Assembly (NCBI GenBank): GCA_951812925.1
Contig: OX638369.1
Location: 53,129,061-53,193,060 of the forward strand
Length of the DNA stretch: 64,000 nucleotides
From: Calliopum simillimum
Taxonomy: Eukaryota; Arthropoda; Insecta; Diptera; Lauxaniidae
Direction: 5' to 3'
The notes beneath the pieces were generated by a model. The model was not told where the DNA came from. It saw nothing but the letters and a program-made list of their open reading frames with translations, and did not search any database. The translations under genes and the position numbers were made by a program. Positions 9,699 through 19,470 of the stretch are shown here, in pieces (position 1 is the stretch's first letter; the number at the start of each line of letters is the position of its first letter).

Positions 9699-10670
9699 TT
9701 ATAATAACATTTTTTCAACTTCTTTAATATCAAGCTCATAGAATTCATTATTTGGAATTGGCTCTATTTTTGCTCTCGTATAATTATTGTAATCGAATTT
9801 AGGAATTGAAAGAGTGAAAGTGATCGTTGTTTCAGTTATTGACGTATCCTGTTTAATGTAGGGTATCATTTCTTTGGTAAGTTTTAAGTCATTAATTATG
9901 TCTGTCGTTAGTATTTTTGGATCGAGTATGTTAAGATATTTGTAGTTTATACAATTTACGATTGAATCCGTATATCTTGTTAATATTTCTATATTGCTTT
10001 TTATTACGTTAAATTTATTAAATTCTCCTATGCTTTTATTTAAAATGTCGTTCTCTTTTCTGACTGTATCTGTTTGTTCATTTATATAATTTGCAATTTC
10101 TTGAAGCTGGTTATCTAGCTGTTTATTAATTTTATATTGTTTGTTATTCATTTTAACTATATTAAAAATGTTTTCGTTTACCACGTTAAGCTCTTTATAT
10201 ACTTGACTCCTGTCCTCATCATTCATTAAACCCGCTCTTTCCTTAGCAAAATCCCCGTTCCATGACCAAAATGCCTCACCAAATGATGGAATTAATTGCG
10301 GAATGAATACGGAATCTTCATTAATACTGCTTATATTTACCGCCCGCTTATCTCTATTATAAGTTTGATCTTTTCCCACTAATAAGTTCAAATTAGACTG
10401 TGAGTTATTATAGCTAACATATAGAATATTCTGTTTAGGATCTTCCTCATAATTTCCTGAATAGTCAGCAATACTGGCCTTTATTGTTTCTGCACTTTCT
10501 TTGATAGTTGTTAGATTTATTATGTTGTATACTCTCACAGAATCATCAATTATTGGGGCCTCGCCAAGTCGAATGATTATAAACCCTTTCTCTTGATCAG
10601 GTTGGTGTTGTATTTGGATTTCTCCATCAACATTTTGGTTAGTTACTATTATTAGCGTCACCAATAGCAT
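9699..10670 (-). pseudogene. env-like glycoprotein, C-terminally truncated by frameshift
   Basis: 323 aa. A hydrophobic N-terminus (residues 2-10) could serve as a signal peptide. Several N-x-S/T sites are present. RDKR at residues 106-109 fits a furin-type site between surface and transmembrane subunits, followed by a segment with PSFGEAFW that occupies the fusion-domain position of insect errantivirus Env. A coiled, Asn/Gln-rich region spans about 165-235. The frame ends before any membrane anchor. The start overlaps the pol end by 32 bases; in relatives env is made from a spliced mRNA. As it stands the product would lack an anchor. Confidence 0.7.
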
Positions 10671-13600
10671 TATTATCTTGGTATCTAAAATGAGGTTTAA
10701 TAAAATTTCTGTTCAGTTTTGTATCTTTACTTTGATTCTTAATTACGTAATACTTATTATCTTTATCTATATATAATTTCTTCTTTTCATATCTTGGCTG
10801 TGTTTTTGAAACATTAAATGTATGTTTATAATTTTTCCTAATGTAATAATCCTGTCCATTTTGTAAATCTACTTGAGGTCCTTTGTTTCTGTTTAAGTAA
10901 GCTGTAGATTTTTCTTTCGCGAGTTTCATTTTTGCAACAATTATTTCTTTTTCTTCTTGAGTTACTGCGTTGTTTTTAAAGTCGATGGGTCTTTTATTTG
11001 TTATTGAGTGTATCGTATCGTTATATATATATTCAATTTCTTTAATTTTTGTATATACAGAGAGATTTCTTTTTTCTGGTCTCGCATTAAAAAGTCTTAA
11101 ATGTTCATTAAGAGTATTATGAACTCTGTTCAAATCCGCTATCGCATTTGAACATTCTGCTGGAGAAATTATAAATTTCACGTTTTCTTTTTCCATAAAT
11201 TCTTTGATAATTTTGCTATCAAATTCACCATCACCTTTTATAGTTAATGGTTTCCCTTGTTCTGAAAAATATTCCCTAAACTTTTGTAAGAGCGTTAAAT
11301 GCTTTCTGTCTCCTAATTTTTTTATAACTAAATGTTTAGAAAACTTGTCTAAAAATGTTAAATAAATATCATTCTTTGTCCCAGGATACCAGACATCTAC
11401 CATTATAATCTGTTTTTCATCTGTTGGTGTTTCAGTTTCTGTGTGGTAAAATTTACTTTTACGCCTGTCATATTTTGCTTCGTGACAGATATCGCAGTTG
11501 GCTATAATTCTTTCTATCTCTTTATACAAATTGGGATAGTAATAGGAGTTTTTAATTTCTTGAAAAGTTTCATCTGTTCCTCTGTGGTTGTGGGAAGTAT
11601 GTGCTTGGAGAATCATTTCTCTAAGGTCATCGTAAGATTTAATATCTGTGAGAAATTTGCTGCATTTTAAAATTTTAAATTTGCGATTTTGAATGGTTTT
11701 ATAAACTTCCTGTACTTTAATTAACAAGTCTTGATTTTCAACAAAAAGTCCTATCGTTCGATTATCAGGCAATTCTTGTAGTATTTCCAATATTTCATTA
11801 TCGGAATAAGTTTCCCTATATACGAAAATTCTTATTTTATTCTTTAATATAAATTTTTTTGTCGCACATTTTCCTACTTTTAGAATGAGTTGGAGTCTGA
11901 ACATGTTTATCGGATTTTCTGATATGCGAATCAGGTTATTGCTATCTTCATTTCTGTTTGAGTGCACTGTTGCCATAGTTTCGCTAGCTTGTTCATTGTG
12001 GCAAGCATTAATTTCGTTAGATGCTCGTTCTTCATTTCTATTAATTTCCTTTTTCAACTTATTATCATAATCTTCTTTTTGTAGTCTAGACAAGGCATCT
12101 GCAACTTTATTGGTTTTACCCTGAATATATCTTATATCGAAGTCAAATTCGTTTAGCTTTATCTTCCATCTTTGTAACTTATTGTTTGGTTCTTTGAGAT
12201 TTGTTAGCCACGTCAGTGGTCTATGATCGGTTTCTATAGTGAATTTTCGACCGTATAAGTAAGGCCTGAAGTATTTTACCCCATATACAATACTTAATAA
12301 CTCTTTCTCTATAGTGCTATACCTAATTTCATGCGCGTTCAGAGTTCGAGAAGCAAAAGCAATGGGCTTTGCATTTTGTGACAAAACGGCTCCAATTGCA
12401 TAATCAGACGCATACGTTGTAAGAGTAAACTCTTTATCAAAATCTGGATGAACAAGAATTGGTTCTGAGGATATTAATGTTTTCAATTGATTAAATGACT
12501 CAATGTAATTCGTATTTTGTGTATCAATTTTTGAATTTGCTTGAAGATATAAAGTCATTGGTTTCGCTATTTTAGCATAGTCTTTAATGAACCTATGATA
12601 ATACCCTGTCATACCTAAAAATGTTCTTATTTGTTTCTGTGTTTTTGGTAATTTCATATCCCTAATAGCTTTTATCTTATCAGGATTTGGTCTTATCCCC
12701 TGTGGAGTAATAACATGTCCTAGAAATGTGGTTTCCTTCTTCAGAAACTCACACTTGTCGATTTGAACCTTTAGATTTGCTTCGCGCAAAGTTTGAAAAA
12801 TTTGTCTAAGTGAGACAATATGCTCTTGTAAAGACGTTGAAAAGATGATAACATCATCAAGATAAACCAGACATTGTCCCGCATTTATGTGTTTTTGGAG
12901 AACTTCGTTCATAAGCCTTTGGAATGTTGAAGGAGCGTTCTTCAACCCAAAAGGCATACGCAAAAATTCATAGTGACCTGAATCTGTAGAAAATGCAGTT
13001 TTACATATATCTTCATCGTTTACCTTTATCTGATAGAACCCTTTCGCGAGATCTATCGTAGTAAATAATTGGCTTCTACCTAATTTATTTAATATGCCAT
13101 CTATGTTTGGCATTGGGAATCTATCAGTGACAGTAACGTCATTAAGTTTCCTGTAGTCTATAACTATGCGGAATTTTTGCTCTCCGCTATTATCAAGCTT
13201 TTTTGGAACTACCCAAATGGGAGCCGAATAAGGGCTGTTGCTCTTCCTAATAATATTTTTATCCAACATTTCTTGGATTTGCCTATTAACTTCACGTTTA
13301 TAGATAAAAGGATATCGATAGTTTTTTGCATACACTGGGTTTTCAGTTGTTGTCTTTATTTCGTGCACTATTAGCGGAGTCATTGTCAGATCCGATCCAT
13401 CAAAATAAAAAACATCTTTATAATTTTTTAGAACCTTAATGAGCTCTTTATTTTCTTCCTCATTCAAATGATCCCTTTTAAACTGTTTTATAATATCTGA
13501 ACTCTTGATATCTTCATTGTTGTAAATAAATAAATTTTCTGATTCCATACTTAATTTTTTCACTTCCTCTTCATAAGATTCCTCACTCTCTTGTAGGTAT

Positions 13601-13974
13601 AATTTTACTACGTTATCATTAGTAATTAATATCGCGTTTTCAAAATCAATTTTAACTCCTAACTTAAAGAGAATATTGTTTCCTAAGATGCCATCAAATT
13701 TGTCGTGAAATGAACAAACCAAAAATTCAACTTTTTCTTCGGATGACCCTAATTCTTTGAATAATGGAATTTTAACTTTGTCTTTGATAAGAATTTCATG
13801 TTTTAATGTTTTCAACTTTATGTCGTTAGTTTCGACATTCCATTTAGGATGGCAGATTCCTGGATTTATTATTGACCAGCTTGCGCCTGTATCTACTATA
13901 AATCTTAGTTTTCCTTTTTGGGTTTTAACTACTATATATGGAAGTGTTGTGAGGCTTCCATATGAAAATTTTGA
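10639..13974 (-). CDS. Pol polyprotein: protease, RT, RNase H, integrase
   Basis: This frame opens at 13,974, just after a TAA in the same frame (13,977-13,975), so entry must be by -1 frameshift from gag at the AAATTTT site. About 1,111 residues follow. Protease: VDTGAS near residue 28. RT: PFGLKNAPSTFQRLM and YLDD near 370. RNase H: IETDHRPL and KVADALSRL. Integrase: zinc finger H-x3-H...CDIC near 720-770, first Asp in VDVWYPG near 860, second in GDGEFD near 915. Where the third catalytic residue (Glu before Arg in the usual ER-x-H motif) should stand, the codon at 11,130-11,128 is AAC (Asn). The frame has no stop. ORF callers starting at an ATG would begin at 13,815 and miss the protease active site. 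Confidence 0.93.
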   Translation of the reverse strand, partial: SKFSYGSLTTLPYIVVKTQKGKLRFIVDTGASWSIINPGICHPKWNVETNDIKLKTLKHEILIKDKVKIPLFKELGSSEEKVEFLVCSFHDKFDGILGNNILFKLGVKIDFENAILITNDNVVKLYLQESEESYEEEVKKLSMESENLFIYNNEDIKSSDIIKQFKRDHLNEEENKELIKVLKNYKDVFYFDGSDLTMTPLIVHEIKTTTENPVYAKNYRYPFIYKREVNRQIQEMLDKNIIRKSNSPYSAPIWVVPKKLDNSGEQKFRIVIDYRKLNDVTVTDRFPMPNIDGILNKLGRSQLFTTIDLAKGFYQIKVNDEDICKTAFSTDSGHYEFLRMPFGLKNAPSTFQRLMNEVLQKHINAGQCLVYLDDVIIFSTSLQEHIVSLRQIFQTLREANLKVQIDKCEFLKKETTFLGHVITPQGIRPNPDKIKAIRDMKLPKTQKQIRTFLGMTGYYHRFIKDYAKIAKPMTLYLQANSKIDTQNTNYIESFNQLKTLISSEPILVHPDFDKEFTLTTYASDYAIGAVLSQNAKPIAFASRTLNAHEIRYSTIEKELLSIVYGVKYFRPYLYGRKFTIETDHRPLTWLTNLKEPNNKLQRWKIKLNEFDFDIRYIQGKTNKVADALSRLQKEDYDNKLKKEINRNEERASNEINACHNEQASETMATVHSNRNEDSNNLIRISENPINMFRLQLILKVGKCATKKFILKNKIRIFVYRETYSDNEILEILQELPDNRTIGLFVENQDLLIKVQEVYKTIQNRKFKILKCSKFLTDIKSYDDLREMILQAHTSHNHRGTDETFQEIKNSYYYPNLYKEIERIIANCDICHEAKYDRRKSKFYHTETETPTDEKQIIMVDVWYPGTKNDIYLTFLDKFSKHLVIKKLGDRKHLTLLQKFREYFSEQGKPLTIKGDGEFDSKIIKEFMEKENVKFIISPAECSNAIADLNRVHNTLNEHLRLFNARPEKRNLSVYTKIKEIEYIYNDTIHSITNKRPIDFKNNAVTQEEKEIIVAKMKLAKEKSTAYLNRNKGPQVDLQNGQDYYIRKNYKHTFNVSKTQPRYEKKKLYIDKDNKYYVIKNQSKDTKLNRNFIKPHFRYQDNNAIGDANNSN
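11128..11130 (-). other. integrase codon with apparent Glu-to-Asn change
   Basis: The local sequence SNAIADLNRVHNTL aligns with the ADxERxHxTL-type motif of gypsy-group integrases. The residue before Arg is Asn (AAC) rather than the metal-binding Glu. The alignment is by eye; the spacing from the second Asp (33 intervening residues) fits this position within one or two. Confidence 0.5.
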
Positions 13975-14882
13975 TTATCTTCATTAGAATAATTTCTTGC
14001 GCTTACCGTTGGATCTACTTCCATTTTTTTGCTTTGGCTAGTCAAATTACTATTTTGAGCGTTTGTATTAGTGCTATGGCTTGGTTGGTTGCTTTTGTTA
14101 TTTTTATTGAATTTCTGAAAGTTATTTTTATTAAAATTTTGACCTTCTTGGTTGTCGTTTTTGTATTTATTAAAGTTTTGCGATTTAGTTTGCTTATAGT
14201 TGGAATAATTTCCAGCCTTATCAAGATTTTCGTGCTTGGCTTCAAAAATTACTTGCTTCGCCTCATAAATGGTCTCCACCTTCCTAGCAATTAAAATATT
14301 TCTGGTGACCATCGGAATTCTGTCTATGAATGTAGCAAAAGCTAGTTTTTCATTATTTTCTTTAGAATAGTATGGTGGTATAGTTTTACCTGCGTAATCC
14401 AAAGAAACCTTTACATTGATTCTATCCTGCATTTCTTCTATTACATTTATAAATTGTTTTATGCCTTGACCTGGCCTCATCTCTAACGTTCGTAACTTTA
14501 CAGTCAGACTCTCTACTGTTTCCCTGTCTTTGAAGTTATTTATTAAAGTATTCTTTAATTCTACCCAATTTGTGCACCCTGCATTACTAACTACTCTATA
14601 AGCCGATCCTCTAAGTCTTTCTATTATTCCGAAAAGTAACAATTTTTGTTCTTCGTCAGATAGTTTGGATATAATTTCACCATATCGTTCAACACTTTCT
14701 ATAAATTTATGTAATTCTGAATAATTTCCATAAAATAATTCTATTAATTCTATTTTCTTTGAAATAAACTTATAATAATTACTCATCTCCATTTTGGTTC
14801 CTTCCTTTTTGTTTCTCTGCTGCTGTTGCGTTTGGTATTTGATGTATTTGTTGAGTTTTTTCTTGATGACACAATTTATCAA
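13932..14882 (-). CDS. Gag polyprotein of the errantivirus-like element
   Basis: The open frame is 316 aa; the likelier start is Met31 (14,792), because the first 30 residues are a lysine/glutamine-rich leader read-through. The central region, about residues 45-220, has the capsid-like helices of Ty3/gypsy Gag, with LRGSAYRVVSNAGCTNWVELKNTLINNFKD and a Q-F-I-E-M-Q pattern. The C-terminus is rich in Asn, Lys and Gln, with no zinc knuckle, as is usual in errantivirus Gag. The stop TAG at 13,934-13,932 lies 12 codons after the slippery site. Confidence 0.88.
   Translation of the reverse strand: MINCVIKKKLNKYIKYQTQQQQRNKKEGTKMEMSNYYKFISKKIELIELFYGNYSELHKFIESVERYGEIISKLSDEEQKLLLFGIIERLRGSAYRVVSNAGCTNWVELKNTLINNFKDRETVESLTVKLRTLEMRPGQGIKQFINVIEEMQDRINVKVSLDYAGKTIPPYYSKENNEKLAFATFIDRIPMVTRNILIARKVETIYEAKQVIFEAKHENLDKAGNYSNYKQTKSQNFNKYKNDNQEGQNFNKNNFQKFNKNNKSNQPSHSTNTNAQNSNLTSQSKKMEVDPTVSARNYSNEDNQNFHMEASQHFHI
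13965..13971 (-). promoter_or_regulatory. -1 ribosomal frameshift heptamer A AAT TTT
   Basis: On the minus strand the gag codons CAA AAT TTT CAT place A AAT TTT exactly in the X XXY YYZ phase. A stop in the -1 frame lies immediately upstream (13,977-13,975) and the gag stop 12 codons downstream, so the shift window is about 45 bases. A downstream pseudoknot was not modelled. Confidence 0.7.
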
Positions 14883-15197
14883 AACGGCAAAATAAATATT
14901 GATGAACTTGTAGTTCCTTCGCTGATTTAAATCTGATTTATCAATTATCTTGATGTAGAGTTACTTTTCGTAACACAAATTTTCTAAGCGCTTCTTTAAC
15001 AAACGGCAATTTTTTATATTTCCGCAGATTAAAACTAAATTTCGGTTACTCAATAATTTGGTATTGAGTCACAATTTTTCTAAGCGTTTTTTTGCAAACG
15101 GCACTTTTTATTTTTATTTTTGCAGATTAAACTGAATTCGATTTATCCAATAATTTGGCGTTGAGTTGTGTTGCTTCTAGTAACACAATTATAGATT
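14883..15197 (-). other. untranslated leader with repeated ~110-bp block
   Basis: Phrases such as TTTTCTAAGCG, AAACGGCA and GCAGATTAAA recur at about 14,960-15,060 and 15,065-15,185, so the leader contains two to three diverged copies of one block. Several can form stems. It may hold the packaging signal. Confidence 0.55.
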
Positions 15198-15213
15198 CGT
15201 CCCGACTGCGCCA
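15198..15213 (-). promoter_or_regulatory. primer-binding site, tRNA-Ser type
   Basis: On the minus strand TGGCGCAGTCGGGACG follows the 5' LTR, with its first T shared with the last LTR base. TGGCGCAGTCGG is the tRNA-Ser-complementary site used by the 17.6/297 group. Confidence 0.88.
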
Positions 15214-15488
15214 GTAAATAAATCGTTCAACTTAAATGTTTAACGTGAGTTTAAAGACTGAATTTTATTTTATCAAATGATTTCTTACGAGCTAGACTTA
15301 ACATATATACATACATATATCTACAATACACTTATGAGCTAAGCGTGGGATTTGCTTTGTCAGCAAACTCCCGCATTCATCATTTGTTTATAGTTATGAA
15401 CATATTATAAACAAACGATGTTGATAAGGAAAATATTTAAAAGTTAAATATTTTTTTAGCGTTAGCTGAATTCGTAGAAGGGATAACT
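15213..15488 (-). mobile_element. 5' LTR of the errantivirus-like element
   Basis: Identical by eye to 8,823-9,098. It should carry the promoter for genomic RNA. Its outer end touches the second GTAC. Confidence 0.95.
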
Positions 15489-15492
15489 GTAC
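15489..15492. repeat. 4-bp target-site duplication GTAC, right
   Basis: Second copy of the GTAC found at 8,819-8,822. Confidence 0.92.
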
Positions 15493-16260
15493 CTACATAC
15501 CAAATTTCATTAAAATACCTTGTTGCATTTGCGAGAAATAGCATTTAACGTATTTTGCTTGTATGGGAGGTTCCACGCGCAACGGCGATATTTTACCCGC
15601 TTTCAGATCAGAGATGCCTTATAGCAAGTATGCTCCCCACAGTTAATTTTAGAATGATTACTTTATTAATTTTCTTTTTATACCGTATTTTATTTTTGTG
15701 GGCGGTGCCACGCCCTTCAACGAGTTTTCTCAATATAATGACATATTACATATTAATTCTTGTTTGCAGAGGTAAAATCTCCTAAATTTTCATTAAAATC
15801 GTTGGAGTCGTTTTCGAGTAATATTGAATCAAAATTTTCTAGCGTTAAAAAGTGGGCGTGACACTTCTTCGATCCCGCCCACTTTTTGTCTGTCACAAGG
15901 TATTATTAAGCAGTACCCGCCTACCAAATTTCATTTAAATACCTTGTATCGTTTGCGAGTTATGATCAAATCAAATTTAAAATTTAGGGCGGTGCCACGC
16001 CCCCTTGTGAGCATTTACAAAGTTCAAACCTAGTTCATTCTTCATTGTATGCTAATATCTAACATTGTTCCAAGTTTCATTAAAATCGCTGTACCCGTTT
16101 TCGAGAAAAAGTTTTGCCCGTTCCAAACAAACATACATAAGTACATAAGTACATACAATTTTATCTCGTATAAGAAGAGAAGATATTTCATACAAATTTT
16201 TCGTTTTAAGCATTTTTTAAAAAAAGAAAAAAAAAATATTTGTAGGACGAAGTAGGAAAA
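15493..16260 (+). repeat. ~430-bp tandem module, unit 2 and partial unit 3
   Basis: Unit 2 (15,493-15,916) repeats 8,391-8,822. Unit 3 starts at about 15,917 with TACCCGCCTACCAAATTTCAT and decays after 16,140 in an ACATACATAAGTACATAAGT stretch. Both complete units keep GTGGGCGGTGCCACGCCC and the GTGGGCG...CGCCCAC stem. Confidence 0.8.
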
Positions 16261-16874
16261 GTTATTTGCAGTTTTTGATTATATGGAATTCGAACTAGTA
16301 GATTAAAAAAAAAAACGGCACTTATTTTTATAAGATTTGTTTTTTTTTTTTTTTTGTCTTTGAAATTTGTCAATTTCTGAAGTTTTTCATTTGATAATAT
16401 CGTGTATTAAAATCACTACAATATACATCAAATTATATATTTTCCAAAATTTTTTAGTTTTATTTATTTACTCAAATATTATTTATAATAAAAAACTTTA
16501 CTTCGCTTAGTTTAATCAAAAGACAAATTTTTGATAATTATTATTTTAAAGAACCCAAAACGAATTGAATAAAACATGATATTTTTTTGAAAAATATCTC
16601 AACTTTGAAGTGTCACAGCGTAGCCAAAACTGAGTCTTTCTCCTAAACATTTTGTTTTTATTTTATTGATGCAATTACCTGTCGATTGATACCAATATTA
16701 TTAGGTTTCGAGTCACAAAAAAATTTTATTTTTGGCCATTAGCCAACGCAGTGTGCCACGTCTCTATAAAAGGATTCGTTGAATGAATTTAAAATGTACT
16801 AAGTATTAAATATCTCAAAAAATTTTAAAAAAACTCTCACGTATTCTTTGGACAATTCCAAGCATTTTTTGATT
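16261..16874. other. AT-rich intergenic DNA, no gene seen
   Basis: Poly-A and poly-T tracts and short ORFs only. Confidence 0.5.
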
Positions 16875-17313
16875 GTCATGATTTCGATGGTGATCAAATT
16901 AATTTCTAAAGGCTGAAAATAGTTATAAAGATTGTATAATGTATATAAATAACAATTATGTCGGTCAGTCAGTTAAATGTTAGAACAAGGCTGGTCAGCA
17001 GCTCCGTGGAAGGCAAACCCATTTTTTACTTTAAGTTTTTGACGTCATTTAAAAAAAAAAAAAGAAAAAAATTCCAAAAAAATTCACACGAATTCCTTGG
17101 ACGATTCTATGCATTTCATGCCACGTACACTTTTTTCATAAGATGCCTTCCTCTTAAGTAAAAAAAGCATTTCACCTTCCACGGGGCTGCTGACTAGCAT
17201 TGTTCTAACGTTTAACTGACTGATCGAGATAATTATTATTTATATGCATTATACAATCTGTATAACAATTTTCAGCCTTTTGAAATTAATTTGATCACCA
17301 TCGAAATCATGAC
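16875..17313. repeat. long hairpin, 139-bp inverted arms
   Basis: The left arm 16,875-17,013 (GTCATGATTTCGATGGTG to CCGTGGAAGG) is the reverse complement of 17,175-17,313 with roughly one mismatch in ten. The loop of about 160 bp contains lysine-codon-rich sequence and the phrase ACACTTTTTTCATAAGATGCC, which recurs in fold-backs at 26.4 and 62.9 kb. No coding capacity. It may be a MITE or a hairpin-RNA locus. Confidence 0.88.
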
Positions 17314-18143
17314 ATCTTTGAGACCATATATCAGCCGCCTGTTCTACAGTTCGCTTGACTAACCGATAGTTTATGTGTGTACACAATTACTATCACCAAC
17401 TGTAACAAAACCAGCTTTAAGAAACGCAAAGTCATTTTTAAGCGCTGGCTCTAAGACTATTCGGAGTTTTTTCATTGATTGGCGCATTTAGTTTTTTCCC
17501 CGAAATTGGCCAGAAACGGCGCGTTCGTTACATGGCAGAGTGCAATCAACCGCACTGAAACTAGGAATATTCGGATCAAACTTTAGGACTTAAGTTTTTA
17601 TCCAATTTACACCGGCATAAATATTCATTCAAAACATTGTGATCAAAAAGAAAAGCTTACGGCTGTGTGCGACCAACACTGGCCAACAAAAAATTAAAAA
17701 TTAATTCAAAAATAACATTCACCGTAATTAAAATAGATTAGCACAAGTTTACAAGACAACTATGTAAGTAATTATTATTCCGATACACCGATTCTTCCTT
17801 AACCTTCACAACATCACTAACCTATTGACCAACTTTTACTGACTGTATCCTGCTGTCACAGTATTTTTTGAAATTTATTGGAATATTTTAAGCTGTAATT
17901 AACAAAAATGTTTACATCGCTGAGTTTTTTTTGTCGTTTTCTTCAGGATAATAAAAAAGCAACATAAAAATTATAATTGATTTCAATATTTACGCTTTCA
18001 TAAATATAAAATATGATTACCTACATGTGGACATATTCACATATGATGATACGGCGCATTTATGTTTCCACAACCTACATACACCCACATATGATCACAT
18101 ATGGAATGCGCGCCATATCCCTGACCCTTAACCCACTTGCAGT
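17314..18143. other. non-repetitive DNA with a possible untranslated exon
   Basis: Less repetitive than its surroundings. At 17,763 a full consensus donor GTAAGT follows 'acaactat', and at 18,133-18,143 'cccacttgcag' is a good acceptor. If both are used, an upstream non-coding exon would join the exon at 18,144. No transcript evidence is available. Confidence 0.25.
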
Positions 18144-18332
18144 CAGTGTATGGTGTATAATGTTGGCAACATTTTCGCTGTCGATGCGAATCAAAATGAT
18201 CATGATATGCTGTTTGCTGCTGCTGCTGCTGATGATGATAATGATGATCTTCAACCACAAATAATTAATTTCGACATTTCGAGCAACGAAGTGATCCTCG
18301 TCGAGGAGTATGTTGTGCACATGAGAGAATGA
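18144..18332 (+). CDS. possible small terminal exon, acidic, uncharacterised
   Basis: An open frame with ATG at 18,150 encodes 60 aa: an Ala5 and Asp/Asn run from a CTG/GAT-type repeat, then an acidic tail (VILVEEYVVHMRE). It follows a plausible acceptor. I recognise no family. Opposing and overlapping ORFs exist in the same stretch, so this may be chance reading of a trinucleotide repeat. Confidence 0.2.
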   Translation, partial: QCMVYNVGNIFAVDANQNDHDMLFAAAAADDDNDDLQPQIINFDISSNEVILVEEYVVHMRE

Positions 18333-19269
18333 CAGTGGCAAAAATGTTTTTTTTTGCATTTGGTACTTTGGTAGATTGGTAGACCCTTTAAGTGCTACAT
18401 ACTCATGTTGGCTTAAATGGCTAGCGGGCAGACAGGCAGGCAGCCTCCGTTTAGTGCTGCCACCTTTGTATATCCTCGATCACTGTGGTGAAAGTTTCTT
18501 TTATTGTATTCATGTTCTCTTTAATGTTCACAAATGAATTTCATGAGCATCAGTCACATAATTTGCGATTTCATTAATTTATGTTTTAGTTTTATTTCTT
18601 CGATTGTTAAAGATTTCTTCTTCATCATCTTCTCGTTTTAATTTGCTTATCACTGCGCATGCGCGCAACATACGCGCAAGATACCAATGCAGATTTAACA
18701 TGATCATCGTTATGATTGCGCCCAACACCAACAACTTTATGTTGAAAATTTCAAGTGGACTGACTCTGACTCTCCGCTGATTGTGTTTAAGACTACAGGG
18801 GGACTTAAAGTTGAGACAAATTAATATTAAATTAATTCTTATCGGCGTGCTGCGATCATCAGGCCAAGATCGTCGTCATGATGGTGCACAGTGCGATCTT
18901 AGTTTTAATATTAATTTATGTTTTATTTTACTTAATTTCTTTTGGTATTATTTTACAGCGTTGTGCCTCTTGTCATAATTAAATTATTATTAATAATTTA
19001 CAGCATTTAAGCGTCGTCCTTATGGTGGTTTATTTGTGTTGTGCTTTATGAGCTGGCAGATCGTGCTGCGTTTGTTGATTTTCGATCCTCAACACCTGAC
19101 AGTGAATAATTTGCAAGGGTTTGTCACTTTCATTTTTTGACATTGATAGCACAGTGACATCGTTTTGTAGGCAGCAATTTTTATTTTTAATGTAGGCTGG
19201 CCATTTTCTTGATGGCCCAATCCGGAACTGGAAAAAAATTATTTTATGCAGTAATAGTTCATAATATAT
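18333..19269. other. intergenic DNA, no gene seen
   Basis: Mixed-composition DNA with an NRF-1-like site at 18,654. No ORF with family resemblance. Confidence 0.45.
18654..18665. promoter_or_regulatory. NRF-1 / erect wing consensus site
   Basis: TGCGCATGCGCG fits YGCGCAYGCGCR exactly, the motif bound by NRF-1 and its fly homolog Ewg. A CpG-rich 12-mer stands out in AT-rich DNA, but no promoter is defined nearby. Confidence 0.35.
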
Positions 19270-19470
19270 GGTCTATGATTTGTCCTTTATGGTCTTTGGT
19301 CCATAATCGTTGGTCTATGATGTGTCTTGTATCGACTTTGGTTCATAATCATCGGTCTATGATATGTACTTTATGGGCTTTGGTCCATAGTCTATGTTCC
19401 AAAACCGTCGACCATAAATATGGTAATAATATATGGTCTATGATTTGATTTTAATGGTCTATGGTCCATA
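19270..19470 (+). repeat. 42-bp tandem repeat, three units plus remnants
   Basis: 'ggtctatgat' begins at 19,270, 19,312 and 19,354, with GGTCTTTGGTCCATAATC between. Because 42 is divisible by three, a 79-aa ORF with a periodic peptide passes through; this is a by-product. Confidence 0.75.

Larger units (their letters stand above)
8823..15488 (-). mobile_element. complete errantivirus-like LTR retrotransposon (17.6/297/Tom type)
   Basis: The 6,666-bp element has 276-bp LTRs that look identical base for base, a GTAC duplication, a tRNA-Ser-type primer site (TGGCGCAGTCGG...), a purine tract, and gag, pol and env in that order on the minus strand. Gag and pol overlap in a -1 frame; pol and env overlap by 32 bases. 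LTR identity implies a very recent insertion, yet env is broken, and integrase shows a change at its expected catalytic Glu. Placement in the Ty3/gypsy errantivirus group rests on the AGT...ACT LTR ends, primer type and env position. Confidence 0.95.

Noticed and set aside
13815..13815. ATG at 13,815 as the start of pol
   Set aside because: The frame stays open upstream to 13,974 and includes the protease active site; entry is by frameshift.
19209..19448. 79-codon ORF with periodic peptide
   Set aside because: The periodicity comes from a 42-bp tandem repeat; no start context or neighbours.
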